IMG/VR virus record: IMGVR_UViG_3300017765_000028
Span: 1 to 29,546 of that record
Reading direction: 5' to 3' (one strand)
Length of the DNA: 29,546 nt
From: a virus
Part shown: positions 14,612 to 21,139 of the stretch, piece after piece
Position numbering within the stretch: position 1 is the first letter of the stretch
Layout of the letters: every line of letters starts with the position of its first letter
Program-made: the position numbers and the translations under genes
The notes under the pieces: generated by a model
What the model was told of the DNA's origin: nothing
Database searches by the model: none
The model's input: the letters and a program-made list of their open reading frames with translations, nothing else

Positions 14612-15007
14612 ATGTTACAAGCATTAATTGGTCCAGCAACAGAGCTTATTGGTAAATTTGTAGAGGACAAAGACAAAAAGAACGAGTTGGCTCATCAGAT
14701 AGCAACAATGGCTGAACGCCATGCCCAGGAACTCGCAAAAGGGCAGTTGGCTATCAATGCAGAGGAAGCAAAATCCAGAAATGTTTTTGTGGCTGGCTGG
14801 CGGCCCTTTATTGGCTGGTCCTGCGGGCTTGCGTTGTTCGCGCATTTTCTGCTTTTTCCGACCGCCGATGTAGTGACTGCTTACATGGGATACCCCCCTG
14901 TAGCTTACCCAGCCTTTGACATGGATAGCTTAATGACTATATTACTGGGGATGCTCGGATTGGGTGGAATGCGTAGCTTTGAAAAGTATAAAAAGCTAAC
15001 TAAATAA
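14612..15007 (+). CDS. Holin of the GTA 3TM type
   Basis: The protein (131 aa) matches the family of holins with up to three transmembrane segments used by gene-transfer agents. The N-terminal region MLQALIGPATELIGKFVEDK is followed by the helix HQIATMAERHAQELAKGQLA and NAEEAKSRN. The signature VAGWRPFIGWSCGLALFAHF (58-77) begins the main membrane segment, and SLMTILLGMLGLGGMRSFEK (about 106-125) forms the last. It would make the inner-membrane hole that times lysis. A strong ribosome binding site, GGAGGGG, precedes it. No endolysin was recognised beside it. The family is typical of alphaproteobacterial elements. Confidence 0.88.
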   Translation: MLQALIGPATELIGKFVEDKDKKNELAHQIATMAERHAQELAKGQLAINAEEAKSRNVFVAGWRPFIGWSCGLALFAHFLLFPTADVVTAYMGYPPVAYPAFDMDSLMTILLGMLGLGGMRSFEKYKKLTK

Positions 15008-15025
15008 GCGGCGCCTGGAGGGGTT

Positions 15026-15220
15026 ATGGACGCAATAGCATTAACTGAACATTTATTAAAGAACATCCGACAGCAGAAGGATGACTATGCAACTATGCTG
15101 TCGAATGGTGCGGTAGAAAACATGGAAAACTACCGCTTCATAGTAGGTCAAATACGCGGACTGACCTACTGCGAAGATGAAATAAGAGCCGCGATGAAAG
15201 GTGTCATTGAAAATGGCTAA
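15026..15220 (+). CDS. Small conserved hypothetical protein (64 aa)
   Basis: A short helical protein with a strong GGAGGGG ribosome binding site. It contains MENYRFIVGQIRGLTYCEDE, a pattern seen in small phage proteins next to head genes, with one Cys and no membrane segment. Its last codons overlap the GroES-like gene by eight bases, implying coupled translation. Its position between holin and chaperonin gives no clear function; it may be a minor head-assembly factor. Confidence 0.75.
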   Translation: MDAIALTEHLLKNIRQQKDDYATMLSNGAVENMENYRFIVGQIRGLTYCEDEIRAAMKGVIENG

Positions 15221-15698
15221 AAAATTATTCGTGCCTGAAAGGGTTGCGGCTAACATGAAGTCTGACGCGCCGCAGACTGAAATACCAAAGGCGGTTCAAA
15301 AAGCTCTTCCACAAGAAGAGGAAAATAAGAATACAGAAAATCCATCTGAAATGGATGCCTCTGCTCTTGATAGACTCCCAGAACCTGTTGGGTATCGTCT
15401 TCTTGTGATTCCATATTATCCTCCAGCCAAAACAAAAGGCGGCATCTACATACCAGACGCCACTCGTGACCGAGAAGCGTTTGCAACTGTTGCTGCTTAT
15501 GTCGTTAAGGTCGGCCCAGATGCTTACAAAGATGAGGGCAAGTTCCCTTCTGGCGCATGGGCAGGGGAAAAGTCATGGGTGCTTATGGGTAGATATGCTG
15601 GAAATAGGTTCAAAGTGGATGGTCTTGAGGTTCGTCTCATAAATGACGATAATATTATCGCCACTATACTTGACCCAGCAGATATATCGTATGTATAA
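15213..15698 (+). CDS. GroES-like co-chaperonin (161 aa)
   Basis: Residues about 55-155 follow the GroES fold: LPEPVGYRLLVIPYY (strand A), the mobile loop with GGIYIP (76-81), a VAAYVVKVGPDAYKDEG turn, KSWVLMGRYAGNRFKVDGLE and NDDNIIATIL. The GGI-type hydrophobic patch that contacts GroEL is present. An N-terminal extension of about 50 Glu/Gln/Pro-rich residues is unusual for GroES. Phage co-chaperonins (T4 gp31 is the model) cap host GroEL to fold a large capsid protein, and the capsid gene is 2 kb downstream. I use the ATG at 15213; a GTG at 15201 would add four residues. Confidence 0.85.
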   Translation: MAKKLFVPERVAANMKSDAPQTEIPKAVQKALPQEEENKNTENPSEMDASALDRLPEPVGYRLLVIPYYPPAKTKGGIYIPDATRDREAFATVAAYVVKVGPDAYKDEGKFPSGAWAGEKSWVLMGRYAGNRFKVDGLEVRLINDDNIIATILDPADISYV

Positions 15699-15716
15699 AA
15701 ATATTGGAGGCATAAA

Positions 15717-16403
15717 ATGAGCACAGAGCAAATGCAAGAAATTGAAGAAAATCTCACAGTAGATTTTGAAGACGGCGAACAAGTTCTTGAAAAAAGTCAG
15801 GAACAACCCGAACAAATGTTCGACTCTTCCGAACAAGTTGATTCTGAAGGTGTTAGCGGTGATGAACTTGAGAATTACAGCGGAAATGTTCAAAAGCGCA
15901 TAAACCAGTTAACCGCAAAGCGCAAGCAAGCCATTGAAGAGGCCGAAGCGGCGTATAATTATGCTCAACAAGTTCAAGAACAAAATGAGCAAATGAAAAA
16001 AAGGCTCGCAGAGCTAGACCAAGGCTACACTAATGAATACGGGGCTCGCGTTGATTCGCAACACGAGCAAGCTAAAAAACTTTTAAAAGAAGCCCGTGAG
16101 ATTGGTGATGTTGAAAAAGAAATAGAAGCGCAAGATTTAATCGCTAGGCTTGCTATAGAAAAAGAACGTGTTCGCGTTCAAAAAGTAAGGCAAGAGCAAG
16201 CGGCACAACAGCCAGAAGAGCCGCCGCAATCTCCGCAGCGCCAACAGGCGCAAAGGGTAGAGGACTTAGACCCTAAACTAAAAACGTGGATGGGTAAAAA
16301 CGAAAATTGGTTTGGCAAAGACATGGTTATGACCCGTGGGGCACAGGCCATTCACGAAACATTAGTTGGTGTAGAGGGGTATGACCCAACTAGCGATGAT
16401 TAA
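15717..16403 (+). CDS. Scaffold-like head protein, ended early by an in-frame TAA
   Basis: The 228-aa product is acidic at the N-terminus (1-50), then a long coiled coil rich in Glu, Gln and Lys (about 55-165), a Gln/Pro linker, and KTWMGKNENWFGKDMVM then VGVEGYDPTSDD. Position before the capsid genes and composition mark an internal scaffolding protein. The frame continues after TAA (16401-16403) with YAEIDKRMRVEFPHKFQAQR, which reads like the natural continuation, for a full length near 304 aa. A strong GGAGG site precedes the start. Whether the stop is real, suppressed or an error cannot be settled here. A perfect GAAC-N4-GTTC palindrome lies in the gene at 15809-15822. Confidence 0.8.
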   Translation: MSTEQMQEIEENLTVDFEDGEQVLEKSQEQPEQMFDSSEQVDSEGVSGDELENYSGNVQKRINQLTAKRKQAIEEAEAAYNYAQQVQEQNEQMKKRLAELDQGYTNEYGARVDSQHEQAKKLLKEAREIGDVEKEIEAQDLIARLAIEKERVRVQKVRQEQAAQQPEEPPQSPQRQQAQRVEDLDPKLKTWMGKNENWFGKDMVMTRGAQAIHETLVGVEGYDPTSDD

Positions 16404-16631
16404 TATGCGGAGATTGATAAACGTATGCGCGTTGAATTTCCACACAAATTTCAGGCACAGCGGCATAACGCCCAAGCAGTTGCGCCTGCGTCCTCTGGAC
16501 GGTCAGTGAAATCAGGGCGGAAAAAAACGGTAGAATTGACACCGGGTCAGGTGGCTTTCGCCAAGAAGATGAATATTCCTCTTGAGCGGTACGCAAAAGA
16601 AGTCGCAAAACTAGACACAAGGAGTGCATAA
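16404..16631 (+). pseudogene. C-terminal part of the scaffold-like gene, downstream of the in-frame stop
   Basis: In the same frame as 15717-16403, an open stretch of 75 codons runs to TAA at 16629-16631. It encodes YAEIDKRMRVEFPHKFQAQR, a Lys/Arg-rich segment, and a helical end (LTPGQVAFAKKMNIPLERYA) typical of the basic coat-binding C-terminus of scaffold proteins. The first internal ATG is at 16425 but has no ribosome binding site, so separate translation seems weak. The next gene overlaps its stop by one base, as if this were the true gene end. Alternatives are a separate small protein or read-through product. Confidence 0.65.
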
Positions 16632-17086
16632 TGGTTGACCGCGCAAGCCGGGATTCGCAAACCCGTGAAAAAACAGCGAGAGTAGAAGCGTGGCGTCCAC
16701 CATCAGCCCTTGAGGCTCCAGAACCGCCTGTGGGCTTTAAACACAGATGGATTCGTGAGTCAGTCATGGAATACGATGACCGAAACAACGTCCATAAGCG
16801 CCGCCGTGAAGGTTGGGAGCTTGTAAGGGCGGAAGATTATCCTGATTTCGATGCACCTGTCATTGACGAAGGTAAAAACGCTGGCGTAATCGGCGTAGGT
16901 GGCTTGGTTCTTGCCAGAATACCTGAAGAGATTGTGGAACAACGTGACGCACATTATCGTAGTGTCACAGCAAATCAAATGGAATCTGTAGATAGAGATT
17001 GGATGCGTGAGTCGAATGCGGCTATGCCCAAGCTAAATCCACAGCGTTCAAGTAAAGTAACCTTTGGCTCAAAAGGCCAAAATTAA
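16631..17086 (+). CDS. Hypothetical structural-module protein (151 aa)
   Basis: A hydrophilic, Arg/Glu-rich protein between scaffold and capsid genes. It contains an aromatic/basic central part (GFKHRWIRESVMEYDDRNNV, then RREGWELVRAEDYP) and a segment VGGLVLARIPEEIVEQRDAH before a helical C-terminus. There is no membrane segment or Cys. AAGGAG sits eight bases before the ATG, which overlaps the upstream TAA. I recall proteins with this WELVRAEDYPDF-like segment at the same place in marine phages; they are head-associated by position only. Confidence 0.8.
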   Translation: MVDRASRDSQTREKTARVEAWRPPSALEAPEPPVGFKHRWIRESVMEYDDRNNVHKRRREGWELVRAEDYPDFDAPVIDEGKNAGVIGVGGLVLARIPEEIVEQRDAHYRSVTANQMESVDRDWMRESNAAMPKLNPQRSSKVTFGSKGQN

Positions 17087-17106
17087 TCTCATAAGGAGAG
17101 TTCAAG

Positions 17107-17694
17107 ATGGCTAATAAAGACGCCTCTTTTGGTCTGCGCCCAGCGCGTTTGATGAACGGCTCTGCATTTATGAACCAGCAAAACAAGTACAGAATTGCTT
17201 CTGGCTACTCAACCGCTATCTTTCAGGGTGACATTGTTGCTGTCGTGACTGGTGGTGGGATTGAGCGCATTGCCGCTGGCGGCTCTGGCTTGGTTCTTGG
17301 TGTGTTCAACGGATGCCGTTACACTGACCCAACCACGAAAAAGGAAACTTTTTCAAACAGCTACCCTGGCTCAATTGCCGCTTCTGACATTGAAGCGTTT
17401 GTAATTGATGCTCCAGATGTAGTTTATGAAATTCAAGCAGACGCTGCATTCCCTGTGGCTGACCTGTTTGGCAATTTCGACATCGTTGACCAATCACCTG
17501 TAGGTGACACAAACTCTGGCGTTTCACGCATGGAAATTGACGTTACCACTGGCGCAACAACCGCAACACTGCCTCTGAAAGCGCTTGATATTTCGCAAGA
17601 CCCAGAGAACAGCGATGTGGCAAGCGCAAATACAAACGTGATGGTCGTTATCAACAACCACTTGTTGTCCGCTGGCACAACTGGCTTGGCATAA
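17107..17694 (+). CDS. Putative capsid decoration or minor head protein (195 aa)
   Basis: A beta-rich, Gly/Ala/Thr-rich protein starting MANKDASFGLRPARLMNGSA, with YRIASGYSTAIFQGDIVAVV and later AAFPVADLFGNFDIVDQS. This pattern is common in proteins encoded just before the capsid gene in marine podo- and siphoviruses, and is often annotated as a structural or head decoration protein. The strong AAGGAGAG ribosome binding site indicates high expression, as does the even stronger site of the capsid gene 12 bases after its stop. Binding to the outside of the capsid is inferred from position and fold type. Confidence 0.75.
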   Translation: MANKDASFGLRPARLMNGSAFMNQQNKYRIASGYSTAIFQGDIVAVVTGGGIERIAAGGSGLVLGVFNGCRYTDPTTKKETFSNSYPGSIAASDIEAFVIDAPDVVYEIQADAAFPVADLFGNFDIVDQSPVGDTNSGVSRMEIDVTTGATTATLPLKALDISQDPENSDVASANTNVMVVINNHLLSAGTTGLA

Positions 17695-17706
17695 GGAGAC
17701 TAGATA

Positions 17707-18615
17707 ATGGCTATTTCAAGAGCACAGCTAGTTAAAGAACTAGAGCCAGGCCTGAACGCCCTGTTCGGCATGGAATATGACCGCTATGACGCGGAGCACG
17801 CAGAAATTTTCGACACTGAATCATCAGACCGTGCGTTTGAAGAAGAGGTAATGCTCGTTGGTTTCGGCAACGCTCAAACTAAAGCTGAAGGTGCAGGCGT
17901 ATCTTTCGATAATGCTTCAGAAGCATACACAGCACGTTACAGCCATGAGACTATCTCATTGGCTTTCGCGCTGACTGAAGAAGCAATGGAAGATAACTTG
18001 TATGACCGTCTTGGCGCTCGTTACACCCGCGCATTGGCACGCTCAATGTCGCATACAAAGCAAGTAAAAGCCGCTGCTGTCCTAAATAATGCTTTCGACA
18101 GCAACTTTGCTGGCGGTGATGGTAAAGAGCTTTGCGCTACTGACCACCCATTAGCTGGCGGCGGTACTTTCCGTAACGAGCTTGCAACAGCGGCTGACCT
18201 TAACGAAACATCACTTGAGAATGCCTTAATTGACATCTCAACTTTCGTTGATGAGCGGAACATGATTATCGCATTACGCGGTACTAAGTTAATTGTTCCG
18301 ACACAGCTTCAGTTTGTTGCTGACCGTCTGCTTGAGTCTACATTGCGTGTAGGCACAGCAGATAATGATGTGAATGCAATTCGCAACATGGGTATGTTGC
18401 CAGAGGGTTACACTGTTAACCACTTCCTAACAGACCCAGATGCTTTCTTTATCAAAACAGATACACCAAATGGCTTTAAGCACTTTGAGCGTACTCCTAT
18501 GTCAACAGGCATGGAAGCTGATTTTGATTCAGGCAACATGCGCTTTAAAGCTCGTGAGCGTTATAGCTTCGGTTATTCCGACCCACGCGCTGTATTCGGT
18601 TCCCCAGGAGCCTAA
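17707..18615 (+). CDS. Major capsid protein (302 aa, Mu gpT-like / HK97 fold)
   Basis: The main head protein. Motifs in order: QLVKELEPGLNALFGMEYDR, the SHETISLAFALTEEAMEDNL helix (80-99), ARYTRALARSMSHTKQVKAA (spine helix, about 105-124), CATDHPLAGGGTFRNELATA (143-162), then ALRGTKLIVPTQLQFVADRL and the C-terminal FKARERYSFGYSDPRAVFG. The DHPLAGGG turn and the following helix resemble Mu gpT-type major head subunits, which have the HK97 fold. There is no N-terminal delta domain, in keeping with a separate scaffold gene. AAGGAG precedes the start and a strong terminator follows. Confidence 0.88.
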   Translation: MAISRAQLVKELEPGLNALFGMEYDRYDAEHAEIFDTESSDRAFEEEVMLVGFGNAQTKAEGAGVSFDNASEAYTARYSHETISLAFALTEEAMEDNLYDRLGARYTRALARSMSHTKQVKAAAVLNNAFDSNFAGGDGKELCATDHPLAGGGTFRNELATAADLNETSLENALIDISTFVDERNMIIALRGTKLIVPTQLQFVADRLLESTLRVGTADNDVNAIRNMGMLPEGYTVNHFLTDPDAFFIKTDTPNGFKHFERTPMSTGMEADFDSGNMRFKARERYSFGYSDPRAVFGSPGA

Positions 18616-18632
18616 TACAAACAAATGTTCTG

Positions 18633-18662
18633 AAAGGGGCGGCTTTTCAGCCGCCCTTTTTT
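18633..18662 (+). terminator. Strong terminator/attenuator behind the capsid gene
   Basis: GGGCGGCT (18637-18644), loop TTTC and AGCCGCCC (18649-18656) are followed by six T, with an upstream A-run that lengthens the stem. No convincing sigma70 promoter is visible between it and the next gene at 18730, so it likely leaks and lowers downstream expression relative to the capsid. Confidence 0.88.
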
Positions 18663-18729
18663 ATTGTATAGTTACTTATCCCTGACAGTCGCATGGTGCG
18701 GCTGACACTAGCCAAGACAGGAGATAATC

Positions 18730-19200
18730 ATGGCTAATACAACCTTCCAAGGAGTAGTGCGCTCCTATGCTGGTGGTGGCAAAGGCGTTGTCACACCCGG
18801 CGTAATGACACAATCAGTACAAATCTCATGTGACCCAACTGCAAACGCAGCGGCTAACGTAAAGATTGGAACTTCATCTTCAACTGGTGAAAATTTAGTG
18901 TTGCCCGCTGGTGCAATTCCAATTTCAGTGATGACCATGAATGCCTCTACAGGCGGCACAAACCCAACAATTGATATTGGCGGAACCCCTGCTGGCGGTG
19001 CAAATGACCCTGACGGTCTATTTAATGAAGTAGATTGTGACGGCAAAGGCACTATAAAGGGCGCAGACGGCGCTTTAGCAATTGCTGGCGGTCTATCAGC
19101 CAACACAACCGTTACCGCAATGAAAGGCTCTTCAGCGGCCACTGGCGGCACATGGACAGGAATCTTAACATACGCAATGTCAAATGATGGCGTAGAATAA
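18730..19200 (+). CDS. Small beta-rich structural protein (156 aa)
   Basis: A Gly/Thr/Ala-rich protein without Lys-rich or membrane segments: MANTTFQGVVRSYAGGGKGV, repeated short strands, and INTLPAGAIPISVM-like (VLPAGAIPISVMTMNASTGG) motifs. It is the first gene after the capsid terminator and has a good AGGAG ribosome binding site. Composition and position fit a head decoration, stabilisation or head-fibre protein. No specific family is recognised. Confidence 0.75.
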   Translation: MANTTFQGVVRSYAGGGKGVVTPGVMTQSVQISCDPTANAAANVKIGTSSSTGENLVLPAGAIPISVMTMNASTGGTNPTIDIGGTPAGGANDPDGLFNEVDCDGKGTIKGADGALAIAGGLSANTTVTAMKGSSAATGGTWTGILTYAMSNDGVE

Positions 19201-19210
19201 GGAGGCTTAA

Positions 19211-19492
19211 ATGGCTGGTCCAGTAAAAGCCTTTAACCATGCACAAGGGGCTGCCGCTGCCGTGGTCGGCCCTGCACGGTCAAGAATACGTCAGATTGTA
19301 ATTTTTGCTGATGCGGCTGGTGCTTTTACCATCAAGAATGGTGACGCCAGTGGTGAAGTTTTAATCACGCAAACATTTCCTACAGGTCTTCATCATTTGA
19401 ACATTCCTGATGATGGAATTATAGCTAGTAGCGGTGCTTTTGTTTCCGCGTTTACAGGCTCAAGCAATCAATTGACAATATTCTTGTCATAG
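19211..19492 (+). CDS. Small structural protein (93 aa)
   Basis: A beta-rich protein with RSRIRQIVIFADAAGAFTIK followed by NGDASGEVLITQTFPTGLHH, a sequence style typical of small virion proteins that form a jelly-roll or Ig-like sandwich. It has no Cys and no membrane segment. A very strong ribosome binding site, AAGGAGG, lies nine bases before the ATG, and the gene follows the previous one by ten bases. It is probably a companion of the preceding head protein; the function is not known. Confidence 0.72.
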   Translation: MAGPVKAFNHAQGAAAAVVGPARSRIRQIVIFADAAGAFTIKNGDASGEVLITQTFPTGLHHLNIPDDGIIASSGAFVSAFTGSSNQLTIFLS

Positions 19493-19502
19493 GGAGTTCG
19501 CT

Positions 19503-19787
19503 ATGGCTCGTAAAAGGGACAAGCAACCGCCTAAAACAAAAAAGTATTTCCGCTCTACTAAAAGTGGAGCGGGAATGACTAAGGCTGGTGTCGCTAAATA
19601 TCGCAGAGACAACCCAGGAAGCAAGCTAAAAACGGCTGTTACTGGGAAGGTTAAAAAAGGTTCTGCGGCGGCAAAACGCCGTAAATCATTCTGCGCTCGA
19701 AGCGCTGGTCAAATGAAGAAATTTCCTAAAGCAGCTAAAAATCCCAATAGCCGTTTGAGACAGGCGAGGCGTAGATGGAAATGCTAG
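19503..19787 (+). CDS. Very basic small protein (94 aa), DUF6321-like
   Basis: About a third of the residues are Lys or Arg. Conserved-looking segments are KSGAGMTKAGVAKYRRDNPG and KRRKSFCARSAGQMKKFPKA, ending in RRRWKC; two Cys (68 and 94) are present. I recall this arrangement in a small-protein family of phages and large viruses (DUF6321, name from memory). The strong charge suggests nucleic-acid binding, perhaps inside the head. It is the first of a group of very basic proteins between capsid and connector genes and overlaps the next gene by 13 bases. Confidence 0.82.
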   Translation: MARKRDKQPPKTKKYFRSTKSGAGMTKAGVAKYRRDNPGSKLKTAVTGKVKKGSAAAKRRKSFCARSAGQMKKFPKAAKNPNSRLRQARRRWKC

Positions 19788-20017
19788 TTAAGATTTTGAT
19801 AGGTGTAATAGGTTTTTTTACAGCTTTATCTGTGCCATTTATTGGCTGGGTAGGGATAAGTATTGTTGATATGAAGGTTGACTTAGCAGAGACGCACGCA
19901 AAGGTTGACGCTAATTATCAAATGATTAGGCCTATGTGGGAACAATTTATTTCGGAGAAAAAAATTGCCAATATCACGCTCGCAGATGTCCCAGCAAATC
20001 AGCAACCCGGGGAGTAA
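19775..20017 (+). CDS. Small single-pass membrane protein (80 aa)
   Basis: A transmembrane helix occupies about residues 4-30 (LVKILIGVIGFFTALSVPFI), followed by a helical soluble part with heptad character (MKVDLAETHAKVDANYQMIR) and a polar C-terminus. There is no lipobox. The start overlaps the preceding basic protein gene by 13 bases and has AGGCG as a weak ribosome binding site. A similar membrane anchor plus coiled coil is encoded at 13552-13947. It may be lysis-related or anchor virion parts at the membrane; unproven. Confidence 0.7.
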   Translation: MEMLVKILIGVIGFFTALSVPFIGWVGISIVDMKVDLAETHAKVDANYQMIRPMWEQFISEKKIANITLADVPANQQPGE

Positions 20018-20021
20018 AAAA

Positions 20022-20294
20022 ATGCCGAAAGATGCTTGTTATAAGAAAGTAAAAGCTCGATACAGAGTTTTTCCAAGCGCGTATGCAAGCGGCGCCATTG
20101 CCAAATGCAGAAAAGTGGGTGCCAAGAATTGGGGAAATAAGTCCAAGGCAAAGAAAAAAGCTGCGGGCGGCATTGTAACTATGGAAAATGGCGGTGTTGT
20201 TAATAAAGCAAAGCGTCCGTCTAAAAATAAAAATGTAGCACGCGGCTGTGGTGTTGTTATGAGTAATAGGCGTAAAAAAACTCAATACGCATAA
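20022..20294 (+). CDS. Very basic small protein with GCGVVMSNRRKKTQYA tail (90 aa)
   Basis: I chose the ATG at 20022, which has GGGGAG upstream and lies four bases after the preceding stop, not the in-frame ATG at 19965. The N-terminal module DACYKKVKARYRVFPSAYAS, followed by GAIAKCRKVGAKNWGN, is a recurrent small phage module with two Cys. The middle has KKAAGGIVTMENGGVV, and the end reads RGCGVVMSNRRKKTQYA, a tail type I remember from many marine-phage small proteins. It is positively charged throughout. Its function is unknown; a nucleic-acid-binding or virion-internal role is inferred. Confidence 0.8.
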   Translation: MPKDACYKKVKARYRVFPSAYASGAIAKCRKVGAKNWGNKSKAKKKAAGGIVTMENGGVVNKAKRPSKNKNVARGCGVVMSNRRKKTQYA

Positions 20295-20304
20295 TGGGGC
20301 GGAT

Positions 20305-20583
20305 ATGGCGGTTAGAAAAACAAAAGCTGGAGCTAATCTCAAGCGGTGGTTCAAAGAGGACTGGAAGGATGTTCGCACGGGGAAAGCATGTGGGCGCCGC
20401 AAAGGAGAAAAACGGGGCACTCCATATTGTCGCCCCAGCAAGAGGGTTTCTTCCAAAACTCCAAAAACCTCCAAAGAAATGACCTCCGCTGAAAAGCGAA
20501 GTAGGATATCTCAGAAGAAGCGTATTGGACAGCCTGCTGGCAAACCGCGCCGGGTAAAATCTTTGAAGCGAAAGAGAAAGTAA
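20305..20583 (+). CDS. Very basic small protein (92 aa), DUF5872-like
   Basis: The 92-aa protein has LKRWFKEDWKDVRTGKACGR, then RRKGEKRGTPYCRPSKRVSS and TPKTSKEMTSAEKRSR, ending in RVKSLKRKRK. The WFKEDWKDV...CGR...PYCRPS pattern marks a small family found in phages (DUF5872, name from memory). The two Cys could bind a metal with neighbouring residues. The start at 20305 is favoured over an overlapping ORF at 20294 in another frame because of the conserved motifs and the GGGGCGG site. It belongs to the basic-protein group. Confidence 0.82.
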   Translation: MAVRKTKAGANLKRWFKEDWKDVRTGKACGRRKGEKRGTPYCRPSKRVSSKTPKTSKEMTSAEKRSRISQKKRIGQPAGKPRRVKSLKRKRK

Positions 20584-20584
20584 A

Positions 20585-21139
20585 ATGTCTTTGGAGGGGC
20601 AGGTAAAACAAGAGCTTCGTCTCTGGTCTAAAGAGGCGCTAGAAAAGCCTAATGAGAACTACAATGGGCTTCCAGCTTGTCCGTTCGCAAAGAAATCGTG
20701 GTCTGAAGGCCGCGTTGGCTTTACGTTTAAAAGAGGCGCCTCTTGGAATGTTTTAATTGAAACAATTGAAGCCTGGGATGACAGCAAAGATGTTATTATC
20801 TTGATTGACTTTGAGTACCCAGAGCTCGATGAAATGTACAAATTTCTGGATGTTTTGAACGATACTTTGTCTGATGACGGCACTGATATGTTTGTTATGG
20901 GGTTTCACCCAGAAGCGGAGAGCAATGAATTTCTGAATGACTCCTTTGAGATGACTGATGATAATTCTTATGCTATGATATTTTTGCAACGCTTGACAAA
21001 ACTGCAAGAAGCCTCGAATCTTTTGAGAGACAAGGGGTATTATAAGTTTTGCGAGGATTATTATGACAATAACTCTCTGTACCAATTAAGAGAAATTCTT
21101 TATAGGAGATTAAAAGATGGCACCAAAGAAAAAAGTTAA
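20585..21139 (+). CDS. Conserved hypothetical protein (184 aa)
   Basis: An acidic alpha/beta protein, unlike its basic neighbours. Visible segments are ENYNGLPACPFAKKSWSEGR (24-43) with one Cys, DSKDVIILIDFEYPELDEMY (strand-helix), DDGTDMFVMGFHPEAESNEF, and a helical C-terminus with paired Tyr. The GLPACPFAKKSW motif occurs in cyanophage and marine-phage hypothetical proteins as far as I recall. A Cys-containing enzyme or metal site is possible but nothing confirms it. Its last 23 bases overlap the next small gene. Confidence 0.78.
   Translation: MSLEGQVKQELRLWSKEALEKPNENYNGLPACPFAKKSWSEGRVGFTFKRGASWNVLIETIEAWDDSKDVIILIDFEYPELDEMYKFLDVLNDTLSDDGTDMFVMGFHPEAESNEFLNDSFEMTDDNSYAMIFLQRLTKLQEASNLLRDKGYYKFCEDYYDNNSLYQLREILYRRLKDGTKEKS

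Noticed and set aside
16401-16403. Reassignment of TAA to an amino acid across the phage
   Set aside because: TAA ends many clearly complete genes in the window at sensible places, so a global recoding is not supported.
18765-19151. 128-aa ORF on the minus strand
   Set aside because: An antisense shadow of the 156-aa structural gene, Pro/Ala-rich, with no start signal.
19974-20474. 166-aa ORF on the minus strand
   Set aside because: It covers the two basic-protein genes on the other strand, which have recognised motifs; its composition (Ser/Phe/Leu-rich) is that of an antisense of Lys-rich codons.
20294-20482. 62-aa ORF starting in a TAATG overlap
   Set aside because: The overlapping frame from 20305 carries conserved CGR and CRPS motifs and continues to the next gene; this one does not.
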